Origin: Candidatus Hydrogenedentota bacterium
Lineage (GTDB): Bacteria; Hydrogenedentota; Hydrogenedentia; Hydrogenedentales; CAITNO01
DNA length: 64,000 bases
Assembly (NCBI GenBank): GCA_018056705.1
Contig: JAGPFE010000014.1
Location: 1-64,000 of the forward strand
Direction of reading: 5' to 3'
Position 1 is the stretch's first letter. Each line of letters opens with the position of its first letter. The notes beneath the pieces were generated by a model. It ran no database searches, was not told the origin of the DNA, and worked only from the letters and a program-made list of their open reading frames with translations. The position numbers and the translations under genes are program-made. Shown here in pieces: positions 24,677-33,891 of this stretch.

Positions 24677-25201
24677 CTACTCGTATCGCTGCACTTCGTC
24701 GTGCACGTATTCCAGTTGTACCCCCGCCTGACGGAACATTTCCTCGGATTCGGCCGCGGCATGGTAGCGACGTTCGCAGACCACGCGCACGATACCGCAG
24801 TTGATGATCATCATGGCGCAGGTCCGGCAGGGAGTCATCCGGCAGTAAAGGGTCGCGCCCTCGATGGAAATGCCCAGCCTGGCCGCCTGGCAGATGGCGT
24901 TCTGTTCCGCGTGCACCGTCCGCACGCAATGCTCGGTAACGGAACCATCCTCGTGTACCACCCGCTTCATCAGGTGCCCCACGTCATCGCAATGGGGAAA
25001 TCCCTTCGGCGATCCTACATACCCGGTGACCAGTATGGTCCGGTCACGGGCAATGACGCATCCGCTGCGACCACGGTTACAGGTAGCCCGCTTGGCGATG
25101 GCATTGGCAACCTCCATAAAGTACTCGTCCCATGTGGGCCGGCGATAGGGAGACGGCGCGCCTGGTGTTTCTGGTGCCTCGTGGTTTTTTGGATGGGACA
25201 T
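24677..25201 (-). CDS. Deoxycytidylate deaminase (ComEB/dCMP deaminase)
   Basis: 174 residues. A zinc deaminase that turns dCMP into dUMP for thymidylate synthesis. The zinc motif is HAEQNAI (histidine ligand and proton-shuttle glutamate) plus PCRTC (cysteine ligands). Additional family segments are RSGCVIARD, VGSPKGFPHCDD and YHAAAESEEMF. The first 25 residues are extra and low-complexity. Confidence 0.9.
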   Translation of the reverse strand: MSHPKNHEAPETPGAPSPYRRPTWDEYFMEVANAIAKRATCNRGRSGCVIARDRTILVTGYVGSPKGFPHCDDVGHLMKRVVHEDGSVTEHCVRTVHAEQNAICQAARLGISIEGATLYCRMTPCRTCAMMIINCGIVRVVCERRYHAAAESEEMFRQAGVQLEYVHDEVQRYE

Positions 25202-25231
25202 GAGAACATCAACCTCCAGCGATGCTAAGCA

Positions 25232-27856
25232 TCATTTACCGGATGCCCGCCGTTTCGTGGCGGCGGCCTTTCTGGGTCGCCTCGCGGGGCGCGCGGCAGC
25301 CTTGTTCAGCAGTTCCACCGCGGAGTCCAGGGTAACCGTTTCCACGGAAAAACCCTTGGGCAGGCTCGCGTTGGTGGTTCCGTCCGTGACGTAAGGGCCG
25401 TAACGCCCCTCGTACAGGTCCACCGGTGCCCCCGAAACGGGGTGATTGCCCAGGTTCCGCAACAGCCGTTTCCCAGCGGTCCGCTTGGGCTGGGACAGCC
25501 ACGCCAGGGCATCTTCCAGCGTCACCGAAAAGATATCTCGCCCAGCGGGAATCGACCGGAATTCTCCGTCACACCCGACGTAGGGCCCGAACCGGCCGAT
25601 ATTGACCACCACCTCCGCGCCCTTCTGCGGATGGACACCCAGCACGCGTGGCAGGGAAAGTATCCACAGGGCCTTTTCCAGGGTCAGGTCGTCCACGTTC
25701 ATCCCCCGCGGCAGGGACGCCCGTTTCCGCGACTCTTCTCCCTTTTCACTGTCGCCCAGTTGGACGTAAGGACTGTAGCGGCCCTGCAGGGCCAGAACGG
25801 TCAACCCCGTTACCGGGTCCTTTCCCAGTTCCCGACCCCGGGAACCATGGGCCGCCAGCAGTTCCAGGGCTTTTTCCACCGTCAGTTCGTCGTAATACAG
25901 TCCCGGCGGCAGAAACGCGAGGTTGCCCTCTCCCCCTTTGCCCCGGCGGATATAGGGGGTCTGGCGTCCCAGGCGGACCTCGATCGGTTCACCAGTCTGG
26001 GGATCCAGGCCCACGGGTATGGCGGGGTAATCTATTTTCTTCAGTTCACGCTGAATTTTGGGCAGCAGGCCCAACTGCTTGTTGTTGTCGCCGAAATAGA
26101 ACAGGCGCAGAAACGTCACCCAGTCGCGCCTGCCGTTCGCGATATCATCCAGCACGTCTTCCATTTCTGCCGTGAATCCCACGTTCACGTACTCCGGGAA
26201 ATGTTTCCGGAGCAGCAGGGTTACCGCTATCCCGAGGTACGTGGGGGCGAGGGTCTGACCGACTCGCTCGACATAGCCCCGCTCCTGGATGGTCTGCACG
26301 GTGGGCGCGTAAGTGGAAGGCCGCCCGATTCCCGCCTCTTCCAGCTGGCGCACCAGCGAGGCCTCGGTGTACCGCGCCGGGGGCTGGGTTTCATGCCGTT
26401 CCGCTTCGACGTTTCTGACCCGCAGGCCGCCATTGTCCGAACTCATGCCTTCCCGTAATGGCGGCAGGATGCTTTCCTTCTGCAGGTTGTCCATAAGACG
26501 CAGGTAACCTGGAAACTTGACCACGGTGCCCTGGGCGCGGAACACGCAGTCCTGGCCGTCCGCCAAGGCTTCCAGGTCCATCGTGGTCTTCAGGAGCACC
26601 GCGTCCGCCATCTGGGAAGCCATGGCCCGGGCCCAGATCAACTGGTACAACTTCAACTGCTCCGCGTCCAGGTAAGGCGCGACCTCGTCCGGCGTCCGAT
26701 CGAAACGGGTGGGACGGATGGCTTCGTGGGCTTCCTGGGCCAGCTTAGACCTGGTTTCGTACTGCCGCCGCTCGTGATACTCGGGACCGAACAGGCGGCG
26801 GATGATGGCGGACGCTTCGCGCAACGCCCGTTCGCTCAGCGTGACCGAGTCGGTACGCATGTAAGTGATCAGTCCTTCGCGTTCCCCGCCGCCCATGTCA
26901 ATGCCTTCATACAACTGCTGGGCAATCCGCATGGTCCGTTGCGGGGACATGCCGTACGCGGAAGACGCGGCCTGCTGCAGGGTAGACGTGGTGAAAGGCG
27001 GATTCGGACGGGACCGAGTTTCCTTCTCTTCCACCCGGATGACGGTCCAGCGGCATTCCGGCGTGTTCAGGGAATCCGCCAATCGCCTGGCCTCCGTCTC
27101 ATCGAGCCAGACGATCCGTTCCGTTCCCCCGTTTTTCAGTTGGCCCGTGGCTGGATCGAAATCCTTGCCCTGGGCGACCCGTTGTCCCCCCACCTGGACC
27201 AGTTGCGCCTTGAATTCCCGGTCGGCGGCAGCCAGCGTGGCTTCAAGGTCCCAGTACTCGGCCCGGCGAAAGGCCCGGCGATCTTCCTCCCGCTCCACCA
27301 CCAGCAGCACGGCCACGCTCTGCACCCGTCCCGCGCTCAGGTTGCTTTTGACTTTGCGCCATAGCACGGGCGACAGTTCATAGCCGAACAACCGGTCCAG
27401 AATCCGCCGTGCTTCCTGTGCCCGCACCAGCGAATCATTAATAGAACGGGGATTAGCCAGGGCTTCCTGAATCGCCTCACGGGTAATTTCATGAAAGGCG
27501 ATCCGGCTCACGGGCACCCGTGGTTTTAATTCCTGAAGCAGGTGCCAGCTGATGGATTCTCCCTCCCGGTCCTCGTCGGTGGCTAGAATCACTTCTTCCG
27601 CTTCTTTACACAGTTTTTTCAGTTCAGTCAGCTTTTTTTTGCTGTCCTTCTGCACCACGTACAACGGCCAGAAATCGTGTTCCACGTCCACCCCCAGCCG
27701 GGCCCACGCTTCCTTCCGGTACTTTTCGGGGATTTCCGCGGCGGACGAGGGCAGATCGCGGACATGCCCCAGGCTCGCTTCGATTTTATAACCCGGGCCA
27801 AGAAAGCGACCGATCGTCTTCGCCTTGGCCGGCGATTCCACGATAACCAGTTTCAA
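25232..27856 (-). CDS. topA: DNA topoisomerase I
   Basis: About 874 residues from a TTG at 27856, which is preceded by an AAAGGAA Shine-Dalgarno and places LKLVIVESPAKAKTI at the N-terminus; a longer ATG-started frame to 27937 adds 27 residues without similarity. TOPRIM residues are in VIVESPAK and DEDREGESIS. The active-site tyrosine lies in GLITYMRTDSVTLSERAL. After the core come four Toprim-C repeats (each with GRYSPYV- or GRFGPYV-like sequence) and a lysine/arginine-rich tail. There are no C4 zinc fingers. Confidence 0.95.
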   Translation of the reverse strand: MKLVIVESPAKAKTIGRFLGPGYKIEASLGHVRDLPSSAAEIPEKYRKEAWARLGVDVEHDFWPLYVVQKDSKKKLTELKKLCKEAEEVILATDEDREGESISWHLLQELKPRVPVSRIAFHEITREAIQEALANPRSINDSLVRAQEARRILDRLFGYELSPVLWRKVKSNLSAGRVQSVAVLLVVEREEDRRAFRRAEYWDLEATLAAADREFKAQLVQVGGQRVAQGKDFDPATGQLKNGGTERIVWLDETEARRLADSLNTPECRWTVIRVEEKETRSRPNPPFTTSTLQQAASSAYGMSPQRTMRIAQQLYEGIDMGGGEREGLITYMRTDSVTLSERALREASAIIRRLFGPEYHERRQYETRSKLAQEAHEAIRPTRFDRTPDEVAPYLDAEQLKLYQLIWARAMASQMADAVLLKTTMDLEALADGQDCVFRAQGTVVKFPGYLRLMDNLQKESILPPLREGMSSDNGGLRVRNVEAERHETQPPARYTEASLVRQLEEAGIGRPSTYAPTVQTIQERGYVERVGQTLAPTYLGIAVTLLLRKHFPEYVNVGFTAEMEDVLDDIANGRRDWVTFLRLFYFGDNNKQLGLLPKIQRELKKIDYPAIPVGLDPQTGEPIEVRLGRQTPYIRRGKGGEGNLAFLPPGLYYDELTVEKALELLAAHGSRGRELGKDPVTGLTVLALQGRYSPYVQLGDSEKGEESRKRASLPRGMNVDDLTLEKALWILSLPRVLGVHPQKGAEVVVNIGRFGPYVGCDGEFRSIPAGRDIFSVTLEDALAWLSQPKRTAGKRLLRNLGNHPVSGAPVDLYEGRYGPYVTDGTTNASLPKGFSVETVTLDSAVELLNKAAARPARRPRKAAATKRRASGK

Positions 27857-28081
27857 GGAATTTTCCTTTCGGTTTTTAACTTTCCTCAGACGTCCGCCGC
27901 GATACCGTCCAGCGCGGCATTCGTGATACCCCTCCAAAAACCAGGCGCGGGCACCAGTTCACACATCCGTAAAACGGGCGTATTATGCCCCATTCCGGCC
28001 ACGCGTTGCATTATAATAATACGGTCGGGATCCATGGCGCGTTCCAAGTTGAAGGTACGCCTTTCATGGGGAGTGGGTACC

Positions 28082-28191
28082 TGTCATTTCGACGAAGGAA
28101 GCGAGGAGAAATCTTACGCGGAAAGAGCGTTGAATATAAATGCCGCAGGTAGGAGGATGGAAAAAGATTTCTCGCTTCGCTCGAAATGACA
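28082..28191. repeat. Inverted-repeat (MITE/REP-like) element with TGTCATTTCGA ends
   Basis: The left arm at 28082-28115 (beginning tgtcatttcga, ending gagaaatctt) and the right arm at 28164-28191 (beginning aagatttctcgc, ending cgaaatgaca) are near-reverse complements, with an AT-richer 48-base centre. This matches the widespread TGTCATTTCGAGCGAAGCGAGAAATCT-type intergenic repeat family. No gene lies inside. Confidence 0.8.
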
Positions 28192-28199
28192 ACCTGGGG

Positions 28200-28262
28200 A
28201 AAAGGAATGGCCTTTCGCTCTCAGGACAACCCATGGAAATGACTAGCCCTTCGCTCGAAAGA
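28200..28262. repeat. Degenerate remnant of the same repeat
   Basis: Pieces of the right arm recur: ctttcgctctc near 28211, ggaaatgac (28234-28242) and ccttcgctcgaaa (28248-28260). The order suggests a decayed or partly duplicated copy. Confidence 0.45.
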
Positions 28263-28445
28263 AACACTTTGGAACACGAACAGCAGGAATAAAAACCGCG
28301 ATTGCTTGAAAAACAACGATCCGATCGCCATAACATCCCATGAAAATGACCGCACATCACATAGTGGAGGACTTTCTCGAAATCCATCCATACAGCGTGC
28401 GACTGAACTCGAACGCGCGAACCGGGAATCAGCGCAGGAAACGCG

Positions 28446-28871
28446 ATGGCAACGGGTGATCACATCCGGGTACCGCGGCTAGGTGGATTGTATTATCACC
28501 ACGGTATTGACGTCGGCAACGGACGGGTTATCCATTTTTCGGGGGAACCCCTGCACCCGGGCAATGCCATGGTGCGCGAAGTTTCCCTGGAAGATTTCCT
28601 GGAAGGGGCCCAGGCCGAGGTCGTCGACCACGAAAACGCGCTTCCCCCCGACGAAACGGTCCGGCTTGCCCGGTCTCGGATCGGCGAGACCGGTTACAAC
28701 CTGCTGTTTAACAACTGCGAACATTTCGCCACATGGTGCAAGACGGGGAAACCTCAAAGTCGACAGGTGTACAAAGCGGCTAAAACGGTATTACAGGTTG
28801 CCGCGGCCACGGCGGTGGTGCTCCTTCTGGGACGGGTCCTTTTCCCGCCGGGTCCAACGAAAAAAGCCTAA
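28446..28871 (+). CDS. LRAT-domain protein with C-terminal membrane anchor
   Basis: 141 residues. The lecithin:retinol acyltransferase (NlpC/P60-related) fold shows GDHIRVPRLGGLYYHHGIDV with catalytic-type histidine near H19, a second histidine at VIHFSG, and the nucleophile-type C91 in NNCEHF. The C-terminal segment AAATAVVLLLGRVLFPP would anchor it to a membrane. Bacterial members may act as acyltransferases or phospholipases; a substrate cannot be assigned. It precedes the TerB-like gene by about 33 bases on the same strand. Confidence 0.85.
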   Translation: MATGDHIRVPRLGGLYYHHGIDVGNGRVIHFSGEPLHPGNAMVREVSLEDFLEGAQAEVVDHENALPPDETVRLARSRIGETGYNLLFNNCEHFATWCKTGKPQSRQVYKAAKTVLQVAAATAVVLLLGRVLFPPGPTKKA

Positions 28872-28904
28872 ACCCAGGTCCTTACCGGGACCAGGAGTTC
28901 TGTC

Positions 28905-29327
28905 ATGGTCACGATGATTGAACGCCTTACCAGGGAAGAACGGCAAAACCTGCTCTCCCTGCTGGCCTGCCTGGTTGAAACCGATCCGGCAAACGCGGAA
29001 GCCATGCGTGGCGCGCTGCTTCAATATGCCCGCTACCTGGACGTGGATCCCTCCTGGATCCGTTGCGAAGGCCTTGAAGAACCGGCGTCCCGCATCACTC
29101 GACCTGAAGCAAAAATTTTAGTCCTCGCTGAACTCATGCGACTGGGACGCATGGACGGCCACTTTTCCATTGCCGAGATGTCGGTCATTCTGGAGGTGGC
29201 ATCGCTTATGCGGGTCCCCATGAACGTGCTCGAAAAAATCGAACGCTGGGTACTGAGTGGCATTGAGTGGATCATCCAGGGAAATGCCCTGCTCGAAGAC
29301 GGCCGTAAGTTGCTGGCTTCTTCGTGA
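28905..29327 (+). CDS. TerB-like helical protein
   Basis: 140 residues, all helical in appearance. Residues about 70-115 carry the TerB-type pattern: LAELMRLGRMDGHFSIAEMSVILEVASL, with the acidic D-G and E that in TerB bind metal at a membrane. The family appears in tellurite resistance and stress systems, but none of the usual partner genes (terC, terD) is present. It probably forms a unit with the LRAT gene just upstream. Confidence 0.55.
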   Translation: MVTMIERLTREERQNLLSLLACLVETDPANAEAMRGALLQYARYLDVDPSWIRCEGLEEPASRITRPEAKILVLAELMRLGRMDGHFSIAEMSVILEVASLMRVPMNVLEKIERWVLSGIEWIIQGNALLEDGRKLLASS

Positions 29328-29333
29328 AAACAA

Positions 29334-29362
29334 GGCCTCTTCCGCGCGTGCCGGAAGAGGCC
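29334..29362 (-). terminator. Intrinsic terminator after the DUF2961 gene
   Basis: A perfect 10-bp stem ggcctcttcc/ggaagaggcc (29334-29343, 29353-29362) is followed on the minus strand by ttgtttt. There is no T-run on the plus strand, so it serves the minus-strand gene ending at 29389. Confidence 0.8.
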
Positions 29363-29388
29363 AGTAACAACTGTGCCGCGCAGACCGG

Positions 29389-30537
29389 TTATTTTTTCCA
29401 GTCGATAATCAATTTATCTTTTTCAGGAAGCGGCGGGAATGGCGCGTGGGGCTCGGTCTGGTACCAGTAGGCCACCGCTGCCAGATCATCCTGAAGAGGC
29501 AGGTAACGTCCTTCACTCTGCCAGCCAAGAGCCTGGATGGTTACCTTCAGGTCCTGGCGAAACCGCACGGGATCCGTGATATGCCAGCGATACATGCCGA
29601 ACCGCCGCTGGGCGCCATCCCAGGGCACATGGTAGAAACCAGTGTAGGGGCTGGAGAAGGAATCGTATACGTATTTATCGCCTTCTTTCCGTTCCCGGAA
29701 TCCGTACGAGCCGCAGAAATAATCTTCTTCGCCGGTACCGCAGATCGTTGGAAAATCCGTATCGCCGTCGATGTAGAACTTCACTTCCCCTTCTCCCCAC
29801 CAGCCTTCACTGTTGGCTCCGTGGCACAGGTAGGTGCCGACGTACTGTCCACGACCTTTTATGCCATCCACGATGGTAAAAACTTCCTTGTATGGTAAGG
29901 GATTCACCCGACGGAACTGGGCGTGGAAATATGCGGCATCGTCCGGGACGGGTTCGAGTGAATAGGTAACCTGATAGTACAAGACGGCGTCTTTATCCCC
30001 CATGTTTTCCATGGTTACCTTGCAGGACTTTCGGAAAGGCATCTGCCAGTAACTGTTGAAACCGCTGCCCGGGTTGACGCACATGGCCAGGGAGGAAATG
30101 GTTGGTTCTTTGCCCATTCCCCAGCCTGCCGCGAAGAAATCCCCGACGGGAACCTCCACGGAAGGGGTTTCTTCACCGTCCCAGTAAAACCGCAGGATCA
30201 TCAGGCGGTAATCTCCGGCCGGGGTCAGCCAGATGTGGTTGATTACCGCCGGTCCCTGAATTTCGGCCATGGTAAAGGTGGCGCCCGGCTTGATCACCAC
30301 GTAGGGATTGACTTTCCAGCCCTGCCCAAGTTCCCGGGCGGCATGGCGAGCCGAACCCTCTTCCAGCGTGGCCATCCCTCCTTTTCCTTTTTCACCGGTA
30401 AAGTTTTCGGGACTGATTGAACGTGTTTCCGCGTTCCTGACCTTGTAGAGTCCATCCATGGGGTTAAGCCCTTGCGCCAGCGTATCGCTCATACCCAGTA
30501 AAATGACCAGACCCAGCGCGCTCATCACCGTTTTCAT
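29389..30537 (-). CDS. DUF2961 protein (GH172-like), secreted
   Basis: About 382 residues from MKTVMSALGLVILL, a Sec signal peptide that ends near DTLAQ. A longer frame to 30603 is ruled out because the promoter and start site predicted here lie inside it. The body is DUF2961: ITHIWL-type segment (INHIWLTPAG), a conserved GEEDYFCGSYGF motif and WHITDPVRF. GH172 enzymes such as difructose-dianhydride or alpha-D-arabinofuranose hydrolases share this fold, so a secreted glycan hydrolase is likely. It has its own promoter and terminator. Confidence 0.88.
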   Translation of the reverse strand: MKTVMSALGLVILLGMSDTLAQGLNPMDGLYKVRNAETRSISPENFTGEKGKGGMATLEEGSARHAARELGQGWKVNPYVVIKPGATFTMAEIQGPAVINHIWLTPAGDYRLMILRFYWDGEETPSVEVPVGDFFAAGWGMGKEPTISSLAMCVNPGSGFNSYWQMPFRKSCKVTMENMGDKDAVLYYQVTYSLEPVPDDAAYFHAQFRRVNPLPYKEVFTIVDGIKGRGQYVGTYLCHGANSEGWWGEGEVKFYIDGDTDFPTICGTGEEDYFCGSYGFRERKEGDKYVYDSFSSPYTGFYHVPWDGAQRRFGMYRWHITDPVRFRQDLKVTIQALGWQSEGRYLPLQDDLAAVAYWYQTEPHAPFPPLPEKDKLIIDWKK

Positions 30538-30606
30538 CACGCGAAATCTCCTTCTAGCGTTGGTACCCGTTCCATCCCCGACGAATTGGTTATCGATTTC
30601 CATGTT

Positions 30607-30636
30607 ATATTAGAGTACTGACCCACGGTTTGTCAA
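30607..30636 (-). promoter_or_regulatory. Strong sigma70 promoter of the DUF2961 gene
   Basis: On the minus strand, TTGACA (30636-30631) and TAATAT (30612-30607) are 18 bases apart, about 70 bases before the ATG at 30537. Transcription should start near 30600. Confidence 0.8.
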
Positions 30637-30722
30637 TACCAACCGGAGAACCTTTTGGGTCCCCCGCTGAAAACCGATATAATTTCACAATCCTCGGTTA
30701 CCAATTACAGAAAGGGCCATTC

Positions 30723-31379
30723 ATGTACGTAGGACGGATTGTGGCAGTGGGTAGAACCCCGGAAGGCAGTCTGGCCGCCATGTACCGGGTATCCAGCCGG
30801 TCATTTCCTAACCGGACAGCCAGGGTTCAGGCGGACCGCGTCAGCATCGTCCCCAAGCCTGGCCATGAAATGGATGTTTTCAAGAATCCGTACATCGCTT
30901 ACAACTGCCTGCGCATCGTGCGCGACGGTACGGTCGCGGTGATGACTAACGGCAGCCATACCGACCCCATCGCGGAAAAAATCGATCACGGTATGCCACC
31001 CCGGGATGCCATCGCCCTTTCCATGCTGACCCTCGATTACGAGCGGGACAGTTACAATACCCCCCGCATCAGCGCCGTGGTAGACAAGGAAAACGGAATC
31101 GGCTGGCTGGGCATCGTGCGGCACGACGGTCTGGAAGTGGAGCGCATCCCGCTGGAATATGGCCGACTTTTTTACGTGGCCACGTATGAGGAAAACACGA
31201 TCACGGCCCCGCATCACGATGATTTCCCCGCCATCACCGCCGAGGCAGCCTGCCGGCACATGCTGGAAGGGGGTATTTTCGCGGAACGGGAACATCCTGT
31301 GACGGCGGTGGCGGCAATGGCCACGGATCAGGGTTTTGCGATTCACGTGATGGACGCCCGTACCGGTGAATCCGCCTGA
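30723..31379 (+). CDS. purO: IMP cyclohydrolase, PurO family
   Basis: 218 residues from MYVGRIVAVGR. It closes the purine ring, turning FAICAR into IMP, in organisms without the PurH cyclohydrolase domain. The PurO-type Ntn-hydrolase-like fold is suggested by MYRVSSRSFPNRTARV, the YIAYNCLR segment and EENTITAPHHDD near the C-terminus. The family was first found in archaea. The neighbour just downstream is purB, 32 bases away, which supports a role in purine synthesis. Confidence 0.85.
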   Translation: MYVGRIVAVGRTPEGSLAAMYRVSSRSFPNRTARVQADRVSIVPKPGHEMDVFKNPYIAYNCLRIVRDGTVAVMTNGSHTDPIAEKIDHGMPPRDAIALSMLTLDYERDSYNTPRISAVVDKENGIGWLGIVRHDGLEVERIPLEYGRLFYVATYEENTITAPHHDDFPAITAEAACRHMLEGGIFAEREHPVTAVAAMATDQGFAIHVMDARTGESA

Positions 31380-31411
31380 GTCGCCCCGGCTTCCGACTAC
31401 AGGAGCATTCC

Positions 31412-32848
31412 ATGACCGATAAAGACAGGTACGTGTCGCCCCTGGTAGAACGGGTGGCCACACCGGAAATGGTGGAACTGTTCAGCCCGCGGCGCAAATT
31501 TTCGACCTGGCGGCGCTGCTGGCTCGCGCTGGCCGAAGCGGAAAAAGAACTGGGGCTGCCGATCACCGACGCGCAACTGGACGCCATGCGGGCGCACCTT
31601 GACGATATAGATTTCGAGGCCGCGGCGGCTTACGAGCGACGCTTCCGACATGACGTCATGGCCCATATTCACGCATTCGGAGACGTCGCGCCCGAGGCCC
31701 GGCCCATCATCCACCTGGGCGCGACCAGTTGTTTCGTAACGGACAACACCGACCTCATCCTCATGCGGGAAGGATTAAAAATGCTGCTGCGTCGGGCGGC
31801 AGCCACCCTCGCCCGGTTGCGGCGATTCGCCGTGGAATGGAAAGACCTGCCCACCCTTGGTTTCACGCATTATCAGCCCGCGCAACCCGTCACGGTAGGC
31901 AAACGGGCCTGCCTGTGGGCCCAGGACCTGCTCATGGACATCGAGGCCATGGAATCCGTCTTGAGCCGGTTGCGTTGCCGCGGTGTCAAGGGCACCACGG
32001 GAACCCAGGCATCATTCCTGGCACTGTTTGAGGGCGACGAATCCAAAGTGGACGCCCTGGATCAACTGGTGGCCCGGAAACTCGGTTTTGACGCGTCCCT
32101 GCCCGTGACGGGCCAGACATACAGCCGGAAGTGGGATACCCAAGTCTTCAACGCCCTGGCCGGCGTGGGCGAGTCCGCCCACAAGTTTGCCACGGACATG
32201 CGCCTGCTGCAGAACCTGAAAGAGGTGGAAGAACCCTTCGAATCCACCCAGGTGGGCAGTTCGGCCATGGCCTACAAGCGCAATCCCATGCGGTGTGAAC
32301 GGATCTGCGCGCTGTCCCGGTTTCTCATGGCCGCCCCGCTGCACGGCCATTTCACCACCGCAGTGCAATGGTTTGAACGCACGCTGGACGATTCGGCCAT
32401 CCGGCGACTGAGTATTCCGGAAGCCTTTCTGGCCTGCGACGGCATCCTGAATCTCTGGATCAACGTGATGGAACGGCCCCAGGTCTACCCCAAGGTCATC
32501 GCCCGTCACCTGGCCGAAGAACTACCCTTCATGGCGACGGAAAATATCCTTATGGCCCGCGTGAAACGGGGGGGAGATCGTCAGCGCGTGCACGAGGCCA
32601 TCCGGCGCCACGCGCAGGAGGCTGGAAGGCGCGTCAAGGAAGAGGGACTACCCAATGACCTGCTGGACCGCCTGGCCGAAGATCCGGAAATCGGATTGAC
32701 CCGGGAAGAAATCGAGGCGGCGATCGATATCCGCCAGTTCATCGGCCGGGCTCCCGCCCAGGTGGAACGGTTCGTGCAGGAATGGATCGACCCGGTTCTG
32801 GCCCGCTACCCGGAAGCGGATACCCTCGGCTCGTCGGTATCCGTGTGA
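31412..32848 (+). CDS. purB: Adenylosuccinate lyase
   Basis: 478 residues, normal length. It cleaves fumarate from SAICAR and from adenylosuccinate. The family signature near SSAMAYKRNPMRCERI and the catalytic-type LGATSCFVTDNTD and FTHYQPAQP segments are intact. It lies 32 bases after purO and one base before the lipid-kinase-like gene, so the three are likely one transcript. Confidence 0.95.
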   Translation: MTDKDRYVSPLVERVATPEMVELFSPRRKFSTWRRCWLALAEAEKELGLPITDAQLDAMRAHLDDIDFEAAAAYERRFRHDVMAHIHAFGDVAPEARPIIHLGATSCFVTDNTDLILMREGLKMLLRRAAATLARLRRFAVEWKDLPTLGFTHYQPAQPVTVGKRACLWAQDLLMDIEAMESVLSRLRCRGVKGTTGTQASFLALFEGDESKVDALDQLVARKLGFDASLPVTGQTYSRKWDTQVFNALAGVGESAHKFATDMRLLQNLKEVEEPFESTQVGSSAMAYKRNPMRCERICALSRFLMAAPLHGHFTTAVQWFERTLDDSAIRRLSIPEAFLACDGILNLWINVMERPQVYPKVIARHLAEELPFMATENILMARVKRGGDRQRVHEAIRRHAQEAGRRVKEEGLPNDLLDRLAEDPEIGLTREEIEAAIDIRQFIGRAPAQVERFVQEWIDPVLARYPEADTLGSSVSV

Positions 32849-32849
32849 C

Positions 32850-33800
32850 ATGAACCCGCCCTCCCGGACAGCCATCATTTTCAATCCACGGGCTGCTCAT
32901 GGCCGGACGGGACGTATTTACGCGAAACTCCGGGCCCAACTGGATGCCCAGATTCCTGAAATTGACTGGCGGGTCACCGAATACCCCGGCCATGCTACCC
33001 AGGCCACCCGAAGCGCGATCTGGAGTGGATGCGAGCAGGTGATCAGCGTGGGCGGTGATGGCACGCACTATGAAACCCTGAACGGGTTCTTTGATGGCAA
33101 CACGCTGATCAATCCAGCGGCCCGGCTGGCTATTCTCCCTTTTGGAACGGGGTCCGATCTCGCCCGGTCGCTGGGCATCCCTCGCAAGTGGGCATCGCTG
33201 CCAGTCGTCCTGTCCGGACGGACGCTCCACCTGGACGTGGTCCGGGTCACCTGCGTGGACTGGAAAGGCGAATGTTTTTCGTGCCATTTTCTGAACACGA
33301 GCCGGGTTGGTATTGGTGGAGAGGTGGTCTGGCGGGTCAACCGGAAAACCAAGGTATGGGGTGGTTTTTTAACGTATCTCCGCGGGGCGATCGAGGCCCT
33401 GTTTACCTACACCAGTCGACCCATGCGCGTGGAAATCGGAAACGATGTACATGAAGCAACCTTTCTGGAGATCATCCTGGCCAATGGTCGCTTTGACGGT
33501 GGGGGCATGAAAATAGCACCCAAAGCCCTGATGAACGACGGCCTATTAGACATTTACCTGGTTCGCCCGGTAGGCCTGGTGGACGCGTTGGCCAGCATGA
33601 GGTTGCTTTACCAGGGGCGGCTGGAGGCACGACCGGACGTCGTGACCTTTCTACGGGGCAATACGGTCAAAATCACCGCGGAAGAACCTACTAAAATCAA
33701 TGTGGATGGAGAATCTCCCGGAACTACCCCGGTGTCTTTCGAGATTTTATCCCAAATACTGCCCGTGGTTGTAGGTCCTCATTTCCCCGGCCAGTTCTGA
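32850..33800 (+). CDS. Diacylglycerol kinase/sphingosine kinase-like protein (YegS/DgkB type)
   Basis: 316 residues. The catalytic domain has SVGGDGTHYETLNG with the GGDGT motif, and FGTGSDLARSLGIP as the second glycine-rich site. A beta-rich C-terminal domain with KIAPKALMNDGLLDIYLV follows. Members phosphorylate diacylglycerol or related lipids with ATP. The start is one base after the purB stop. The lipid substrate is not resolved. Confidence 0.88.
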   Translation: MNPPSRTAIIFNPRAAHGRTGRIYAKLRAQLDAQIPEIDWRVTEYPGHATQATRSAIWSGCEQVISVGGDGTHYETLNGFFDGNTLINPAARLAILPFGTGSDLARSLGIPRKWASLPVVLSGRTLHLDVVRVTCVDWKGECFSCHFLNTSRVGIGGEVVWRVNRKTKVWGGFLTYLRGAIEALFTYTSRPMRVEIGNDVHEATFLEIILANGRFDGGGMKIAPKALMNDGLLDIYLVRPVGLVDALASMRLLYQGRLEARPDVVTFLRGNTVKITAEEPTKINVDGESPGTTPVSFEILSQILPVVVGPHFPGQF

Positions 33801-33862
33801 TCTCTCCCCTGCCTTTTTTCTTCATCTTCCGCAAATTTTTCGTGAAAGTCATATATTCAGAC

Positions 33863-33891
33863 TTGAAAATTCCGCAAGATCCGTATATACT
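33863..33891 (+). promoter_or_regulatory. Sigma70 promoter of the chemosensory operon
   Basis: TTGAAA (33863-33868) and TATACT (33886-33891) are separated by 17 bases. Transcription would start near 33898, giving a leader of about 75 bases before cheA. Confidence 0.8.

Larger units (their letters stand above)
27857..28445. other. 589-base intergenic stretch between topA and the LRAT gene
   Basis: Apart from the inverted repeat and its remnant I see no gene here. Short frames through this region (for example the minus strand at 28064-28387) lie across the repeat arms and have no recognisable sequence. Confidence 0.6.

Noticed and set aside
25442..26458. Plus-strand frame of 338 residues
   Set aside because: Antisense to topA, which is complete.
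28064..28387. Possible minus-strand gene of 107 residues
   Set aside because: It is formed mostly by the inverted-repeat arms.
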